DNA from: Micavibrio aeruginosavorus ARL-13
Lineage (GTDB): Bacteria; Pseudomonadota; Alphaproteobacteria; Micavibrionales; Micavibrionaceae
NCBI RefSeq assembly: GCF_000226315.1
Contig: NC_016026.1
Coordinates: 2,108,001-2,172,000 of the forward strand
DNA: 64,000 nucleotides
Reading direction: 5' to 3'
Both the position numbers and the translations under genes were made by a program. The stretch's first letter is position 1. The number at the start of each line of letters is the position of its first letter. Positions 1 to 9,380 of this stretch are shown piece by piece. A model generated the notes under the pieces. It was given only the letters and a program-made list of their open reading frames with translations, was not told the origin of the DNA and searched no databases.

Positions 1-155
1 TTCGACGCCCGCGCATTGAAGGCGGCTTCCAGCGCCCAGTCCTTAAACGTGGTTACGGGCACAGGCGCATCGCCATAAAGTTGATCGAGCGTTTTTTCCA
101 ATTCGCGCAAGGCTTCGATCGTGGCGTCGTGCAAATTCCAGTTATACGGCTTCAT
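1..155 (-). CDS. Hypothetical protein, N-terminal part only
   Basis: The ATG is at 155 and the frame stays open to the left edge, so about 51 codons are visible and the C-terminus lies outside the window. The start reads MKPYNWNLHD, and a second segment reads FNARA near the edge. Both resemble the N-terminus of the next gene upstream (203-1051, with MK..YNWGLHD and FNARAG), so the two look like tandem paralogues transcribed in the same direction. No known domain is recognised and no function is proposed. The gene is short here only because the window cuts it. Confidence 0.6.
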   Translation of the reverse strand, partial: MKPYNWNLHDATIEALRELEKTLDQLYGDAPVPVTTFKDWALEAAFNARAS

Positions 156-202
156 AGCAGATCCCAGACATCCTGTTTTTACGCCGGCTTTGCCGGTCAT
201 TT

Positions 203-1051
203 TTACTTTTTGAAATTATAAAGAAACGCCGGACGTTGTACATCCCGCGCATAATACGCTCCACGCAGTAATTGCTCCGCCAGCGCCAGATCGTTCCCGA
301 CCCCACGCGTCAAGGCCTGCGCCAAATGGGTAAACAGCATCGACACATCTTCATCGCCGCTGATATTCGCCACCCGTTCGGACGCGGCGCAAACCACGGC
401 CCGCTGGGATATTTTCTGTTTCAACACCGCATGATCCAACGCCTGCGCCGCCAGCGAATCGCAGGAATTTGCCAGCCGATCCCGCCGGATCGCGGCCTCA
501 TCGCCGGAGGCGGGTACGCCATCATCACGGCGGTCAGCCACCTCATCAAAGGCACTGCTGGTCAGAAAATGGACGCGATCCATTTCAATTTCCGTGCGGC
601 GTGCGGATTGCTTGGCAAATTCGGCCATGTTCGGAATGGCGAGCAGCATATTGCTGCTGGCATGGGCCTGCTGTTTCTGCTCCAGCGCGGCCTGCCCCCA
701 GAACTGAATATATTGTCGCAATTTTGCGTCATATTCCGCCTCCGGGAAATCACCGATGACCGATGCCATGTGGCGGCCAATCGTTTCAAGGCGGGTGTTA
801 CATTTGACAACATGATTGCGCATATTGCCCAGCAGAACCGTGACCGCGTCCTGCCATGCGACTTGATATTGCATCAGGCCAAACCGACCGGCGCGCGCAT
901 TGAACGATTCTTTCAGCGCCAATTTTTGCACCAGCGCCACCGTTTGCGGTGTGGAGGATACGGTCAGCGCATTCACGGATTCGGCAAGCCCCGCCATTCC
1001 GGCCCGGGTCTGGTCGTGCAAGCCCCAATTATATGCATCATGCGTTTTCAT
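203..1051 (-). CDS. Hypothetical protein, 282 aa, helical
   Basis: I do not recognise this family. The protein has no signal peptide or membrane segment. It looks mostly alpha-helical, with long amphipathic stretches between about residues 60 and 160 that are rich in Gln, Ala and Met, so it is probably cytosolic. Residues 7-60 align by eye with the truncated gene at 1-155, which supports the ATG at 1051, although no strong Shine-Dalgarno precedes it. It points away from the M16 protease genes. The helical make-up recalls phasin-like proteins, but no signature was seen, so that is only a suggestion. Confidence 0.6.
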   Translation of the reverse strand: MKTHDAYNWGLHDQTRAGMAGLAESVNALTVSSTPQTVALVQKLALKESFNARAGRFGLMQYQVAWQDAVTVLLGNMRNHVVKCNTRLETIGRHMASVIGDFPEAEYDAKLRQYIQFWGQAALEQKQQAHASSNMLLAIPNMAEFAKQSARRTEIEMDRVHFLTSSAFDEVADRRDDGVPASGDEAAIRRDRLANSCDSLAAQALDHAVLKQKISQRAVVCAASERVANISGDEDVSMLFTHLAQALTRGVGNDLALAEQLLRGAYYARDVQRPAFLYNFKK

Positions 1052-1149
1052 GGCCCGAAATTAGCGTCTTTTTGCAAGTTATGTCAAAGTTTTAAACCCC
1101 TGCCATTTGGGGTTTTGCTTTGCCCCGATTCTCGGGTAAACCAGAAGAC

Positions 1150-2637
1150 ATGAAACACATTTTGATTCCTGTTTTTATTGGTTTTTTCCTGATCCCCTCA
1201 CCGGTCTGGGCCCAAACCCAAACTGCGGTGCAGCCCCCGGCCGCCGCCGTTGCCGATGCTCAATTGCCGCAACGCACAAAAATCTTCGGTGCGGAAGAGG
1301 CCACTCTGACCAACGGCCTGCGCATTGTGGTCATTCCCAATCACCGCGCACCCGTCGTCAGCCACATGGTCTGGTACCGCGTCGGCGCGATTGATGAACC
1401 CGCCGGACAATCGGGCATCGCCCACTTCCTTGAACATTTGATGTTTAAGGGATCGGAAAATGTTCCCCCCGGTGAATTTTCCAAACGCGTGCGCGCCATG
1501 GGCGGGAATGACAATGCCTTTACGTCCCAGGACTACACCGCCTATTTCCAATCCATCGCCGCCGACCGTCTGGACGATGTCATGACGATGGAGGCCGACC
1601 GGATGCGCGGCCTGACCCTGCCCGCGGATCAGGTTTTGTCCGAACGCGATGTCGTATTGGAAGAACGCCGCCAAAATACCGACAGCGACCCCAACGCCCA
1701 GATGCACGAACAAATGCGCAATGCGCTGTTCCCCGGGCATCCCTATGGCATTCCGGTGATTGGCTGGCCGTATGAAATCGCCAAACTGTCCCGTGAAAAC
1801 GCGATGGATTTTCACAATAAATGGTACGCGCCCAATAACGCCACCGTGGTGATTTCTGGTGATGTGAAACTGGCCGACATTCTGCCGATCATTGAAAAAA
1901 CCTATGGCGCTGTGCCCGCCCGGACGGTGCCCGAACGCACAACACCGCCGGTGATGAATGTGCCCGGCGAAGCCCGCATCATCATGCAATCGGCCCGCGT
2001 CCATCAGCCTGTATTCCAGCGCATGATCCGCGTGCCGTCCTTGCGCCAAAACCGTAACGACGCCATCGCATTGCAGGTTGCGGAAAGCATCCTGTCCGAT
2101 GGGGCGTCATCACGTCTGTATAAATCGTTGGTCGTAGAACAGAAAATCGCCGTCGGGGCCGGGTTTTCCTACAACCCCACTGCATGGGACGATTCCACCG
2201 CATCCCTGTACGCCATTCCCGCCGATGGCGTGGCGATGGACGCGGTTGAAGCCGCAACCGATACCGTCATTGCAACATTCGCCCGCGACGGCGTAACCGA
2301 TGATGAACTGGCCACCGCAAAAATCCGCATGAAAGACAGCGCCGCCCTGGCCCGCGACAGCTTGCAGGGCCCGGCCATGATTTTTGGCCAGACCATTACC
2401 ACCGGCGGCACGATTGATGACGTCGAATATTGGGCCGATGATATTGATGCGGTGACCGCCGCCGATATTAAACGCGTGGCGCAATATCTGATCAAACCGG
2501 CGGGCACGCATGGCCGCGGTGTAACGGGGTGGATTCTCCCCGCCCCGACCCCGGATAAAATCCTGACCGAGGACGAACCGGAAGCCGCACCAACAGAACC
2601 CCCGGCCAATGATAACGCAGCAGAGGCAACGCCATGA
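1150..2637 (+). CDS. M16 zinc metalloprotease, catalytic subunit
   Basis: This is an exported peptidase of the pitrilysin/mitochondrial processing peptidase family. The inverted zinc motif HFLEH is at residues 92-96 (His92, Glu95, His96), and the third ligand Glu is near 171-172 in VVLEERR. A signal peptide covers residues 1-21 and ends VWA. The ATG at 1150 is preferred to an in-frame TTG at 1120 because it starts exactly at the signal peptide. The C-terminus is a Pro/Glu/Ala-rich tail. The stop overlaps the next gene by 4 bp, and that gene encodes an M16 homologue without the zinc motif. The pair is likely an active/inactive heterodimer acting on periplasmic peptides. The substrate is unknown. 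Confidence 0.93.
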   Translation: MKHILIPVFIGFFLIPSPVWAQTQTAVQPPAAAVADAQLPQRTKIFGAEEATLTNGLRIVVIPNHRAPVVSHMVWYRVGAIDEPAGQSGIAHFLEHLMFKGSENVPPGEFSKRVRAMGGNDNAFTSQDYTAYFQSIAADRLDDVMTMEADRMRGLTLPADQVLSERDVVLEERRQNTDSDPNAQMHEQMRNALFPGHPYGIPVIGWPYEIAKLSRENAMDFHNKWYAPNNATVVISGDVKLADILPIIEKTYGAVPARTVPERTTPPVMNVPGEARIIMQSARVHQPVFQRMIRVPSLRQNRNDAIALQVAESILSDGASSRLYKSLVVEQKIAVGAGFSYNPTAWDDSTASLYAIPADGVAMDAVEAATDTVIATFARDGVTDDELATAKIRMKDSAALARDSLQGPAMIFGQTITTGGTIDDVEYWADDIDAVTAADIKRVAQYLIKPAGTHGRGVTGWILPAPTPDKILTEDEPEAAPTEPPANDNAAEATP

Positions 2638-4016
2638 AATCCTTGATCCTCAGCACCGTTCTGATTTTCGCCGTAACCACCCCCGTATGGGCGGCCGATG
2701 TCACCACGATCACACCGCCGACGGAACGCTTCCTCGATATTCGGTCCGTGACCAGCGACGGTGGCATCACCGCATGGTTTTTGGAAGATCATTCGGTCCC
2801 GGCCATCGCTATTGAATTTGCTTTTGCTGGGGCGGGTGCCTCGCTGGATCCGCAGGACAAGCAAGGATTGGCCCGCCTTGCCTCCAACACACTGGATGAA
2901 GGGGCGGCGGATCTGGATTCCCAGGCGTTTCAAAAAGCCCTGACCGATCATTCAATTACCCTGCGTTTCGACGTGGGCCGCGATGATTTCTTTGGCTCCT
3001 TAAAAAGCCTGACCCGTCACCGCGATCTGGCCACCGACTTGATGGCCAAGGCTTTGACATCGCCGCGTTTTGACCAAGACCCGATCGACCGGATGAAGGC
3101 CGCGAATATCAGCCGGATTAAATCGCAACTCTCTGATCCCGATTGGATTGCCGCGCGCATTATGAATGATGTGGCCTTCGCCGGGCACCCTTACGCCATG
3201 AACAGCGGCGGAACGGTCAGTGGCTTTGCCGCCATCACCGCCGATGATCTGCGAAATTTCACACGCATCAGCTTTGCCCGTGACAATCTGTTGGTCGCCG
3301 TCGCCGGGGATATTTCGGAAGACGAATTAAAACCCCTGCTGGACAAGATGTTCGGCGCATTGCCTGAAAAATCACAAATTCCGCCGACAGCGGATTTAAC
3401 CATTCAGGGCGCCAATACCATCACCCTGTTCGACAAGGACGTGCCGCAAACATCGATCCAGATGATGCAGGGCGGCATTGACCGCACCGACCCGGATTAT
3501 CACGCCGCACAGGTGATGAACTTTATCCTTGGTTCCTCCGGTTTTGGCAGCCGCCTGACCGAAGAAATTCGTGAGAAGCGCGGCCTGACCTATGGCATCT
3601 ACTCCTCCATGTACCAGCTGGACCATGTGAAGGCGCTGAGCGTGTCCACATCCACCCGCAATGACAAGGCCGGTGAAGTTTTGGGCCTGATCAAAACTGA
3701 ATGGACCAAAATGCGGGACGAACCGGTCAGCGCCGATGAATTAAAAGCGGCGCAGGATTACCTGACCGGATCCATGCCGCTGGCGCTGACCTCGACGCAA
3801 GGCATTGCCGGGTTGATCCTCGGCCTGCGGCTGGATGATCTGCCGATTGATTATCTGGACGGCATTACCGAACGTTATAACGCGATTACGGTCGATGATG
3901 TGTCCAAAGTATCCAAACGCCTGCTGACCCCCGATGCGATGACCACGGTCATTGTCGGCAAGCCCGAAGGCATCACACCGACCACAACCCGCACGGATTT
4001 GCCCAATGTTGAATAA
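2634..4016 (+). CDS. M16 family protein, zinc motif missing
   Basis: This second M16-family protein (460 aa) has a signal peptide ending VWAA near residue 21. At the place where the catalytic HxxEH should be, the sequence reads GLARLASNTLDEG, so the zinc site is absent and the protein is probably not a protease by itself. The C-terminal M16 half is intact, with the substrate-gripping stretch SRLTEEIREKRGLTYG. In M16B heterodimers such as mitochondrial MPP one subunit is non-catalytic, and this gene is translationally coupled (ATGA overlap) to the active subunit upstream. It overlaps pgi by 11 bp. Confidence 0.9.
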   Translation: MKSLILSTVLIFAVTTPVWAADVTTITPPTERFLDIRSVTSDGGITAWFLEDHSVPAIAIEFAFAGAGASLDPQDKQGLARLASNTLDEGAADLDSQAFQKALTDHSITLRFDVGRDDFFGSLKSLTRHRDLATDLMAKALTSPRFDQDPIDRMKAANISRIKSQLSDPDWIAARIMNDVAFAGHPYAMNSGGTVSGFAAITADDLRNFTRISFARDNLLVAVAGDISEDELKPLLDKMFGALPEKSQIPPTADLTIQGANTITLFDKDVPQTSIQMMQGGIDRTDPDYHAAQVMNFILGSSGFGSRLTEEIREKRGLTYGIYSSMYQLDHVKALSVSTSTRNDKAGEVLGLIKTEWTKMRDEPVSADELKAAQDYLTGSMPLALTSTQGIAGLILGLRLDDLPIDYLDGITERYNAITVDDVSKVSKRLLTPDAMTTVIVGKPEGITPTTTRTDLPNVE

Positions 4017-5583
4017 TACCCTGCCCGAATGGGGGGCGTTGGACACACATGCGCGCACCATGCGTTACGTGCATATGAATGATTTGGTGGGCGAGGGGCG
4101 CGTGAAGGCGATGAGCCTGTCCCTGCCCGGCCTGTATGCCGATTTTTCGCGCCAGCGCATGAATGACGATACGATGGGCTTGCTCCTGTCCCTCGCCCGC
4201 GCCTGTGACGTGGAAGGCTGGCGCGACCGGATGTTCAGCGGTGCGTCCATTAACACAACGGAAAACCGCGCCGTTTTGCACACTGCCCTGCGCCGCCCGG
4301 CCAAGGACAGCGTCATGGTCGATGGCGAAAACGTTGTACCGTTCATTCATGACGTCCTGAACCGGATGAAAGCCATCACCGACGCCGTTCATTCCGGCAC
4401 ATGGACCGGCTATACAGGCAAGCGGATCACCACCATCATCAATATCGGCATTGGTGGGTCGGATCTGGGTCCGCAAATGGTGGCCGAGGCGCTGCGCCCG
4501 TTCCATGTCGATGGCATCACCGTGAAATTTGTGTCGAATGTCGATGGCACCCATTTGCACAACGCCCTGCACGGATGTGATCCGGCCACGACGTTGTTCC
4601 TGATCGCGTCCAAAACCTTCACGACGCAGGAAACCATGAAGAACGCACAAAGCGCGCGCGCATGGCTTCTGGCCAAACTGAAAAAGGACGATGCGATTGC
4701 CAAGCATTTCATCGCCCTGTCCACCAATGAAAAGGCCGTGACCGCCTTCGGCATTCATCCGGATAATATGCTGCCCTTCCGCGACTGGGTTGGCGGACGG
4801 TTCAGCCTGTGGTCATCCATCGGGCTATCCATCGCACTGGCGGTGGGGTTTGATCATTTCCGCGCCCTTCTGGATGGTGCGAATGCCATGGATCGGCATT
4901 TCCAAACCGCGCCATTGCATCAAAACCTGCCCGTTCTGATGGGCTTAATCGGTGTATGGAACCGAAATTTTATGAACTGTTCCGGGCTGGCCGTTTTGCC
5001 CTATGACCAGAATTTGCTTCACCTGCCCGCCTTCCTGCAACAGGTGGATATGGAATCGAACGGCAAACGCGTCAGCCGTGATGGCGAAACGCTGCCCTAT
5101 GCCACCGCCCCCATCGTGTTCGGTGAACCGGGCACGAACGGCCAGCACGCGTTTTATCAAATGCTGCACCAGGGCACCGACATCGTGCCATGCGAATTTA
5201 TCGGGTCCCGCGAAAGCCTCGCGCCCTATGCCGATCACCACCACATCCTGCTCGCCAACATGATTGCGCAGGCGCAGGCGCTGATGACCGGGCGCAGTGA
5301 ACGTGAATCCAACAACAACCCGCACCAAACCTTCCCCGGCAACCGCCCGTCGGTCACCTTGCTGTTCGACCGGATGGATGCGTTCCATCTGGGGCAATTG
5401 ATCGCCCTGTATGAACACAAGGTTTTCGTTCAGGGCATCCTGTGGGGCATCAACTCCTTTGACCAGTACGGGGTCGAACTGGGCAAGATTCTTGCCAATT
5501 CCGTACTGGATTCTGGGAAAAACCCGGAATCCCAAGGAAAAATCGACCCCGCCGGGGCCATTTTGCTGTCCCTGACCGCCTAA
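4006..5583 (+). CDS. pgi: Glucose-6-phosphate isomerase
   Basis: The enzyme interconverts glucose 6-phosphate and fructose 6-phosphate in the cytosol, at the entry of glycolysis and in gluconeogenesis. Both family signatures are present: DWVGGRFSLWSS from residue 260 and GILWGINSFDQYGVELGK from residue 477. The length of 525 aa fits the proteobacterial type. The ATG at 4006 is chosen because it starts the conserved MLNNTLPEW segment. A longer in-frame start at 3952 would lie deeper inside the preceding M16 gene. The 11-bp overlap with that gene suggests co-transcription and coupled translation. Confidence 0.96.
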   Translation: MLNNTLPEWGALDTHARTMRYVHMNDLVGEGRVKAMSLSLPGLYADFSRQRMNDDTMGLLLSLARACDVEGWRDRMFSGASINTTENRAVLHTALRRPAKDSVMVDGENVVPFIHDVLNRMKAITDAVHSGTWTGYTGKRITTIINIGIGGSDLGPQMVAEALRPFHVDGITVKFVSNVDGTHLHNALHGCDPATTLFLIASKTFTTQETMKNAQSARAWLLAKLKKDDAIAKHFIALSTNEKAVTAFGIHPDNMLPFRDWVGGRFSLWSSIGLSIALAVGFDHFRALLDGANAMDRHFQTAPLHQNLPVLMGLIGVWNRNFMNCSGLAVLPYDQNLLHLPAFLQQVDMESNGKRVSRDGETLPYATAPIVFGEPGTNGQHAFYQMLHQGTDIVPCEFIGSRESLAPYADHHHILLANMIAQAQALMTGRSERESNNNPHQTFPGNRPSVTLLFDRMDAFHLGQLIALYEHKVFVQGILWGINSFDQYGVELGKILANSVLDSGKNPESQGKIDPAGAILLSLTA

Positions 5584-5695
5584 AATCCAGCGCTAAGACC
5601 CAGATATTTAATATTTTTTAGGCTCCCTCCGGTAGGATGGATGGAACCAATAAGAATAAATCGCAAGAATTGCGTGTGTGAGGATACCCCGCCCG

Positions 5696-6976
5696 ATGAG
5701 TACTGGCCTGCAAAAACTGACGCAGTCCGAGCTGGATGAAATCATCCGCAAGCATATGCGCTTTATCAGCGGCATACGCGGCGGCGCACGTGCCGTTGTG
5801 AAATTCAAGGATCTGTCGGGCCTGCATTTCCGCAAGGGCGATTTATCACAAGCTGACTTCACCGGGTCCATCCTGATCAACGCCAACATGTCGAATGCCA
5901 CATTCAAGGGTGTGTCATTTTTTGCCTGTGACATGCGTGGGGCCAATTTGGAAAACGCCTGTTTCGCACGGGCGGATTTCCGAGGGGCCACCGTTGTCGG
6001 CGCGAACTTGACCGGGGCCGATTTTGAAAAGGCCGATATGCGCGAAGGCGTCATCCTGGAACGCAACCCGACAAACAAAACATTGTCGGGCAGCATCAAC
6101 AATTCCAAAGCCAAAACGATTTTCAGCGGATCGCGTTTGTCCGAAACAAACCTGTCCGGGGCCAGTGCGAATTATGCTGACTTTTCCGACGCCGATTTGT
6201 CAGGTGTCATCGTCAACGACGCCGACTTTTCCCACGCGAATTTCGAGGGTGCCAACCTGTCCGGTGCGGACTTTACAGGGTCAAACCTGAAAAACGCCAA
6301 CATGAAATCATCCATTATTTCCGGCACAAAGCTGGACGAAGCCGAAACGGCCGGCCTGAATATGGATGACGCCCTGACCGAAGATCGCATGGGCAGCAAG
6401 CTGGAAGCGCTTGGAAAAACGCTGGAACAATTGCTGGAAGAACACACGGCATGGATTGCAACGGCGGGAAAATCGGGCACGCGGCTGGATTTATCCGGTT
6501 ATGATTTGCGCCATGTTTTGAATTTGAAAAAATTCTCGCTCACCGCCGTGAAGGCCGTTGGGGCCAACTTCCTGAACCAGGATTTGCAAGGGGCCAGCCT
6601 GCAAAGCGCGGTGATGGACCGCGCCGATTTCCGTGACACCAAATTGGCCAATGCCGATTTCCGTGGCACGTCGTTGAAGAACGGGTTGTTTTCCCGCGCC
6701 AATCTGGTCGGGGCGAATTTGTCGCCGCTGATCTTCCCCAACCCGGATGGGTCGAAACGGTTACAACGGGTCAATTTGTCCGGGGCCAATCTGCGCTATG
6801 CGATTCTCAGCAATGCCGTGCTGGCCGATTGCCTGCTGGTCGGGGCCGATTTGTCCTATGCCGTTATGCATGATTGCGATTTACGCCGGGCCGATTTAAC
6901 CGGCGCGATTCTGGATAATGCCGATTTCCACGGCGCCCTGCTGAATGACGTCATCAGCGACCGCAAACTGGGGTAA
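5696..6976 (+). CDS. Pentapeptide-repeat protein, two repeat blocks
   Basis: This 426-aa protein is built almost wholly of A(D/N)LxX-type pentapeptide repeats, which fold as a right-handed quadrilateral beta-helix. A first block covers roughly residues 40-215. A helical, charged linker follows (about 220-262), and a second block runs to near the C-terminus. There is no signal peptide or transmembrane segment. The ATG at 5696 is preferred over a GTG at 5678 because GAGGA sits about 12 nt upstream. Known relatives range from gyrase-protecting Qnr-type proteins to structural proteins. Nothing here assigns a role. It sits alone between pgi and mutL. Confidence 0.88.
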   Translation: MSTGLQKLTQSELDEIIRKHMRFISGIRGGARAVVKFKDLSGLHFRKGDLSQADFTGSILINANMSNATFKGVSFFACDMRGANLENACFARADFRGATVVGANLTGADFEKADMREGVILERNPTNKTLSGSINNSKAKTIFSGSRLSETNLSGASANYADFSDADLSGVIVNDADFSHANFEGANLSGADFTGSNLKNANMKSSIISGTKLDEAETAGLNMDDALTEDRMGSKLEALGKTLEQLLEEHTAWIATAGKSGTRLDLSGYDLRHVLNLKKFSLTAVKAVGANFLNQDLQGASLQSAVMDRADFRDTKLANADFRGTSLKNGLFSRANLVGANLSPLIFPNPDGSKRLQRVNLSGANLRYAILSNAVLADCLLVGADLSYAVMHDCDLRRADLTGAILDNADFHGALLNDVISDRKLG

Positions 6977-7037
6977 AACCCCGGGTTTTTCCGATTTTTG
7001 GGCTGACTCCCCCTGCCCCAGCCGCTAATCTGCCCCT

Positions 7038-8864
7038 ATGCGCATTCGTCATTTGCCAGAAACACTGGTCAACCAGATCGCCGCCGGTGAGGTCATCGAG
7101 CGGCCCGCCGCCGCTGTCAAGGAACTGGTCGAAAACGCCATTGATGCCGGCGCAACCTCGGTCGCCATCGATTTGCGCGATGGCGGTAAAAGCCTGATCC
7201 GCATCAGTGATAACGGCATCGGCATGAATCATGACGAACTGATCGCCTGCCTCGACCGCCACGCTACATCGAAATTAAAGGGCGATGACCTACTGAATAT
7301 CTTCACGCTGGGTTTTCGCGGCGAAGCCCTGCCCTCCATCGGCGCGGTCAGCCGCCTGAGCATCGCCAGCCGCGCGCGCGAAACCCCGAACGAAGCCTGG
7401 GAAATTAAAGTTGAAGGCGGTCGTAAAGACGCCCCCATCCCCAGCGCCCACCCGGAAGGCACCCGCGTCGAAGTGCGCGATTTGTTTTACGCCACGCCCG
7501 CCCGCCTGAAATTCCTGAAAGGGGATAAGGCCGAATACGCCGCGGTAAAAGACACCGTGATGCGCCTGGCCATGGCGTTTCCGGCCATTGGCTTCCGCCT
7601 GACCCATAACGACGCACTCAGCCTGTCTTTACCCGCCGCAACGCAAGGTGATTTGTGGGACCAGCGGCGCGAACGGCTGTCCGCGTTGCTTGGCGCTGAC
7701 TTCGCCGCCAATACGGTGGCGATTGAAGCCGAACGCGACGGTGTAAAACTGGAAGGTTATGCCGGCCTGCCGACATGGTCGCGCGGGACATCACAAAACC
7801 AATATCTGTTCGTCAATGGCCGCCCGGTGCGCGACAAGTTGCTTCAGGGTGCGATGCGCGGGGCCTATGCCGATTTGCTGCCCGGTGATCGTCATGCTGT
7901 CGCTGTGCTGTTCCTCGACCTGCCGCCCACCGAAGTGGACATCAACGTCCACCCGGCGAAGGCCGAGGTACGGTTCCGTGATTCCGCCGGGGTGCGTGGC
8001 TTGCTGGTCGGGTCCATCCGTCACACGATGATGCAGAAAGCGGGTCAGGGATCGGCCACAACATTATCCGACCGTACCCTGGCCGCATTACAATCCACCA
8101 CCAGCAACGCACCGCATACGCCATCCTATGGCACGGGAAATCTGGCTTATTCCTACACACCGGCCCCCTCCTACGGACTGGCGGAACGCGCGTATGAAAA
8201 TTACCGTCCTTTAAGCACCCTGCAACCCGCTGCGCGATCCGAAACCGCGCCAACCATTGCGGCACTTCAGGATCAGGATTTCCCACTGGGTGCCGCGCGC
8301 GCGCAGATCCATGAAAATTACATCATTGCCCAGACCGCAAACGGCATGGTGATTATCGACCAACACGCCGCGCATGAACGCCTGACCTATGAACGGTTTA
8401 AGGCGCAGGTGATGGAGGCGGGCCAGATTGAATCCCAAGGATTACTGGTTCCCGAAATCATCACACCGGACGATACCGATATCGCGCGGCTGATGGAGGC
8501 GGCGGAGCAACTGGACCAACTCGGCCTGCGCATTGAACCGTTCGGCCCGGATGCCGTGGCGGTACAGGCCGTGCCCGCCTTGTTATCGGGCCGCGCGGAA
8601 ATTTCCCGTCTGGTGCGTGATATTTGTGACGAGCTGGCCGAACAGGGCAGCACACAAGGGTTGGAAGACCGCATCAACGCCCTGCTCTCCACCATGGCCT
8701 GTCACGGGTCGGTGCGATCAGGCCGGGTCTTGAATGTCGATGAAATGAATGCCCTGCTGCGCCAGATGGAAGCCACGCCGAAATCCGGCCAGTGCAATCA
8801 TGGCCGCCCGACCTATATTACTTTAGGATTAAAAGACATCGAACGGCTGTTTGGGAGAACGTGA
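7038..8864 (+). CDS. mutL: DNA mismatch repair protein MutL
   Basis: MutL is the GHKL ATPase that links mismatch recognition by MutS to strand incision. The N-terminal ATPase shows KELVENAIDAGA (Glu32, Asn33) and GFRGEAL at 92-98. The C-terminal domain keeps the endonuclease motif DQHAAHERLTYE from residue 441, plus ACHGSVRSG and CNHGRPT (from 586). This is therefore the nicking type of MutL found in bacteria without MutH, unlike E. coli MutL. It is 608 aa. Its stop codon overlaps the start of the following membrane protein as TGATG. Confidence 0.96.
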   Translation: MRIRHLPETLVNQIAAGEVIERPAAAVKELVENAIDAGATSVAIDLRDGGKSLIRISDNGIGMNHDELIACLDRHATSKLKGDDLLNIFTLGFRGEALPSIGAVSRLSIASRARETPNEAWEIKVEGGRKDAPIPSAHPEGTRVEVRDLFYATPARLKFLKGDKAEYAAVKDTVMRLAMAFPAIGFRLTHNDALSLSLPAATQGDLWDQRRERLSALLGADFAANTVAIEAERDGVKLEGYAGLPTWSRGTSQNQYLFVNGRPVRDKLLQGAMRGAYADLLPGDRHAVAVLFLDLPPTEVDINVHPAKAEVRFRDSAGVRGLLVGSIRHTMMQKAGQGSATTLSDRTLAALQSTTSNAPHTPSYGTGNLAYSYTPAPSYGLAERAYENYRPLSTLQPAARSETAPTIAALQDQDFPLGAARAQIHENYIIAQTANGMVIIDQHAAHERLTYERFKAQVMEAGQIESQGLLVPEIITPDDTDIARLMEAAEQLDQLGLRIEPFGPDAVAVQAVPALLSGRAEISRLVRDICDELAEQGSTQGLEDRINALLSTMACHGSVRSGRVLNVDEMNALLRQMEATPKSGQCNHGRPTYITLGLKDIERLFGRT

Positions 8865-9379
8865 TGACCGAGATCGACATTCCGGATCAAAACCCGAAGC
8901 ATGACAAACCCACCCCCAACAAAGACCAGAAAACGGTGACCGCCGTTTATGGAACGCTGTGCGCGTCGCTGATCCTGCAACTCACCCCCCATGCGGGTGT
9001 GGCGTTGTTTTCCGGCCTGTTGCTGTTGTTCACATGGGGCATGATTGGGTTTCTGCGCCGTGGGGCCGAACGCGAAAGCCTGCTGGCCAATCACATGTCG
9101 TTTTTGAACATCACCTTGTGGATGTTCTCCGCCCTGATTTTCGTCGCGACGGCCATTGGCGGATATTACGTTTACACCCACTATACGTTCGCCCAGTTTG
9201 GCGATCTGGCCAGTGTGATGGCCGAAGGTGATATGAACGATCCGATGATCCGTGAACTCAAAAACCTGACGTTGGCCGTTGGGGCACCGGGTTATCTGTA
9301 TATCGTCTACCGCCTGACCAAGGGCTTGCGCCGCGCCCTAGGCGGATACCGCATCGCCCACCCGAAAAACCCGTTTTAA
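8864..9379 (+). CDS. Small multi-pass membrane protein
   Basis: This 171-aa protein has a polar, Lys/Asp-rich N-terminus of about 22 residues. About four hydrophobic segments follow, near residues 26-40, 46-64, 79-107 and 135-151, and then a basic tail. No catalytic motif is visible and the family is not recognised; the layout recalls small DUF4870-type membrane proteins, but this was not verified. The start is fixed by the one-base overlap with the mutL stop (TGATG), so it is probably translated from the mutL message. It is convergent with atp12, with a single base between the stop codons. Confidence 0.75.
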   Translation: MTEIDIPDQNPKHDKPTPNKDQKTVTAVYGTLCASLILQLTPHAGVALFSGLLLLFTWGMIGFLRRGAERESLLANHMSFLNITLWMFSALIFVATAIGGYYVYTHYTFAQFGDLASVMAEGDMNDPMIRELKNLTLAVGAPGYLYIVYRLTKGLRRALGGYRIAHPKNPF

Positions 9380-9380
9380 T

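Noticed and set aside
1094-1115. AAACCCC/GGGGTTT hairpin before the first M16 gene as a terminator
   Set aside because: The stem is only 7 bp and no plus-strand gene in the window ends there; it may matter only if a gene further left reads this way.
6970-6997. A possible terminator after the pentapeptide gene
   Set aside because: AAACCC and GGGTTT are almost adjacent and leave no usable loop.
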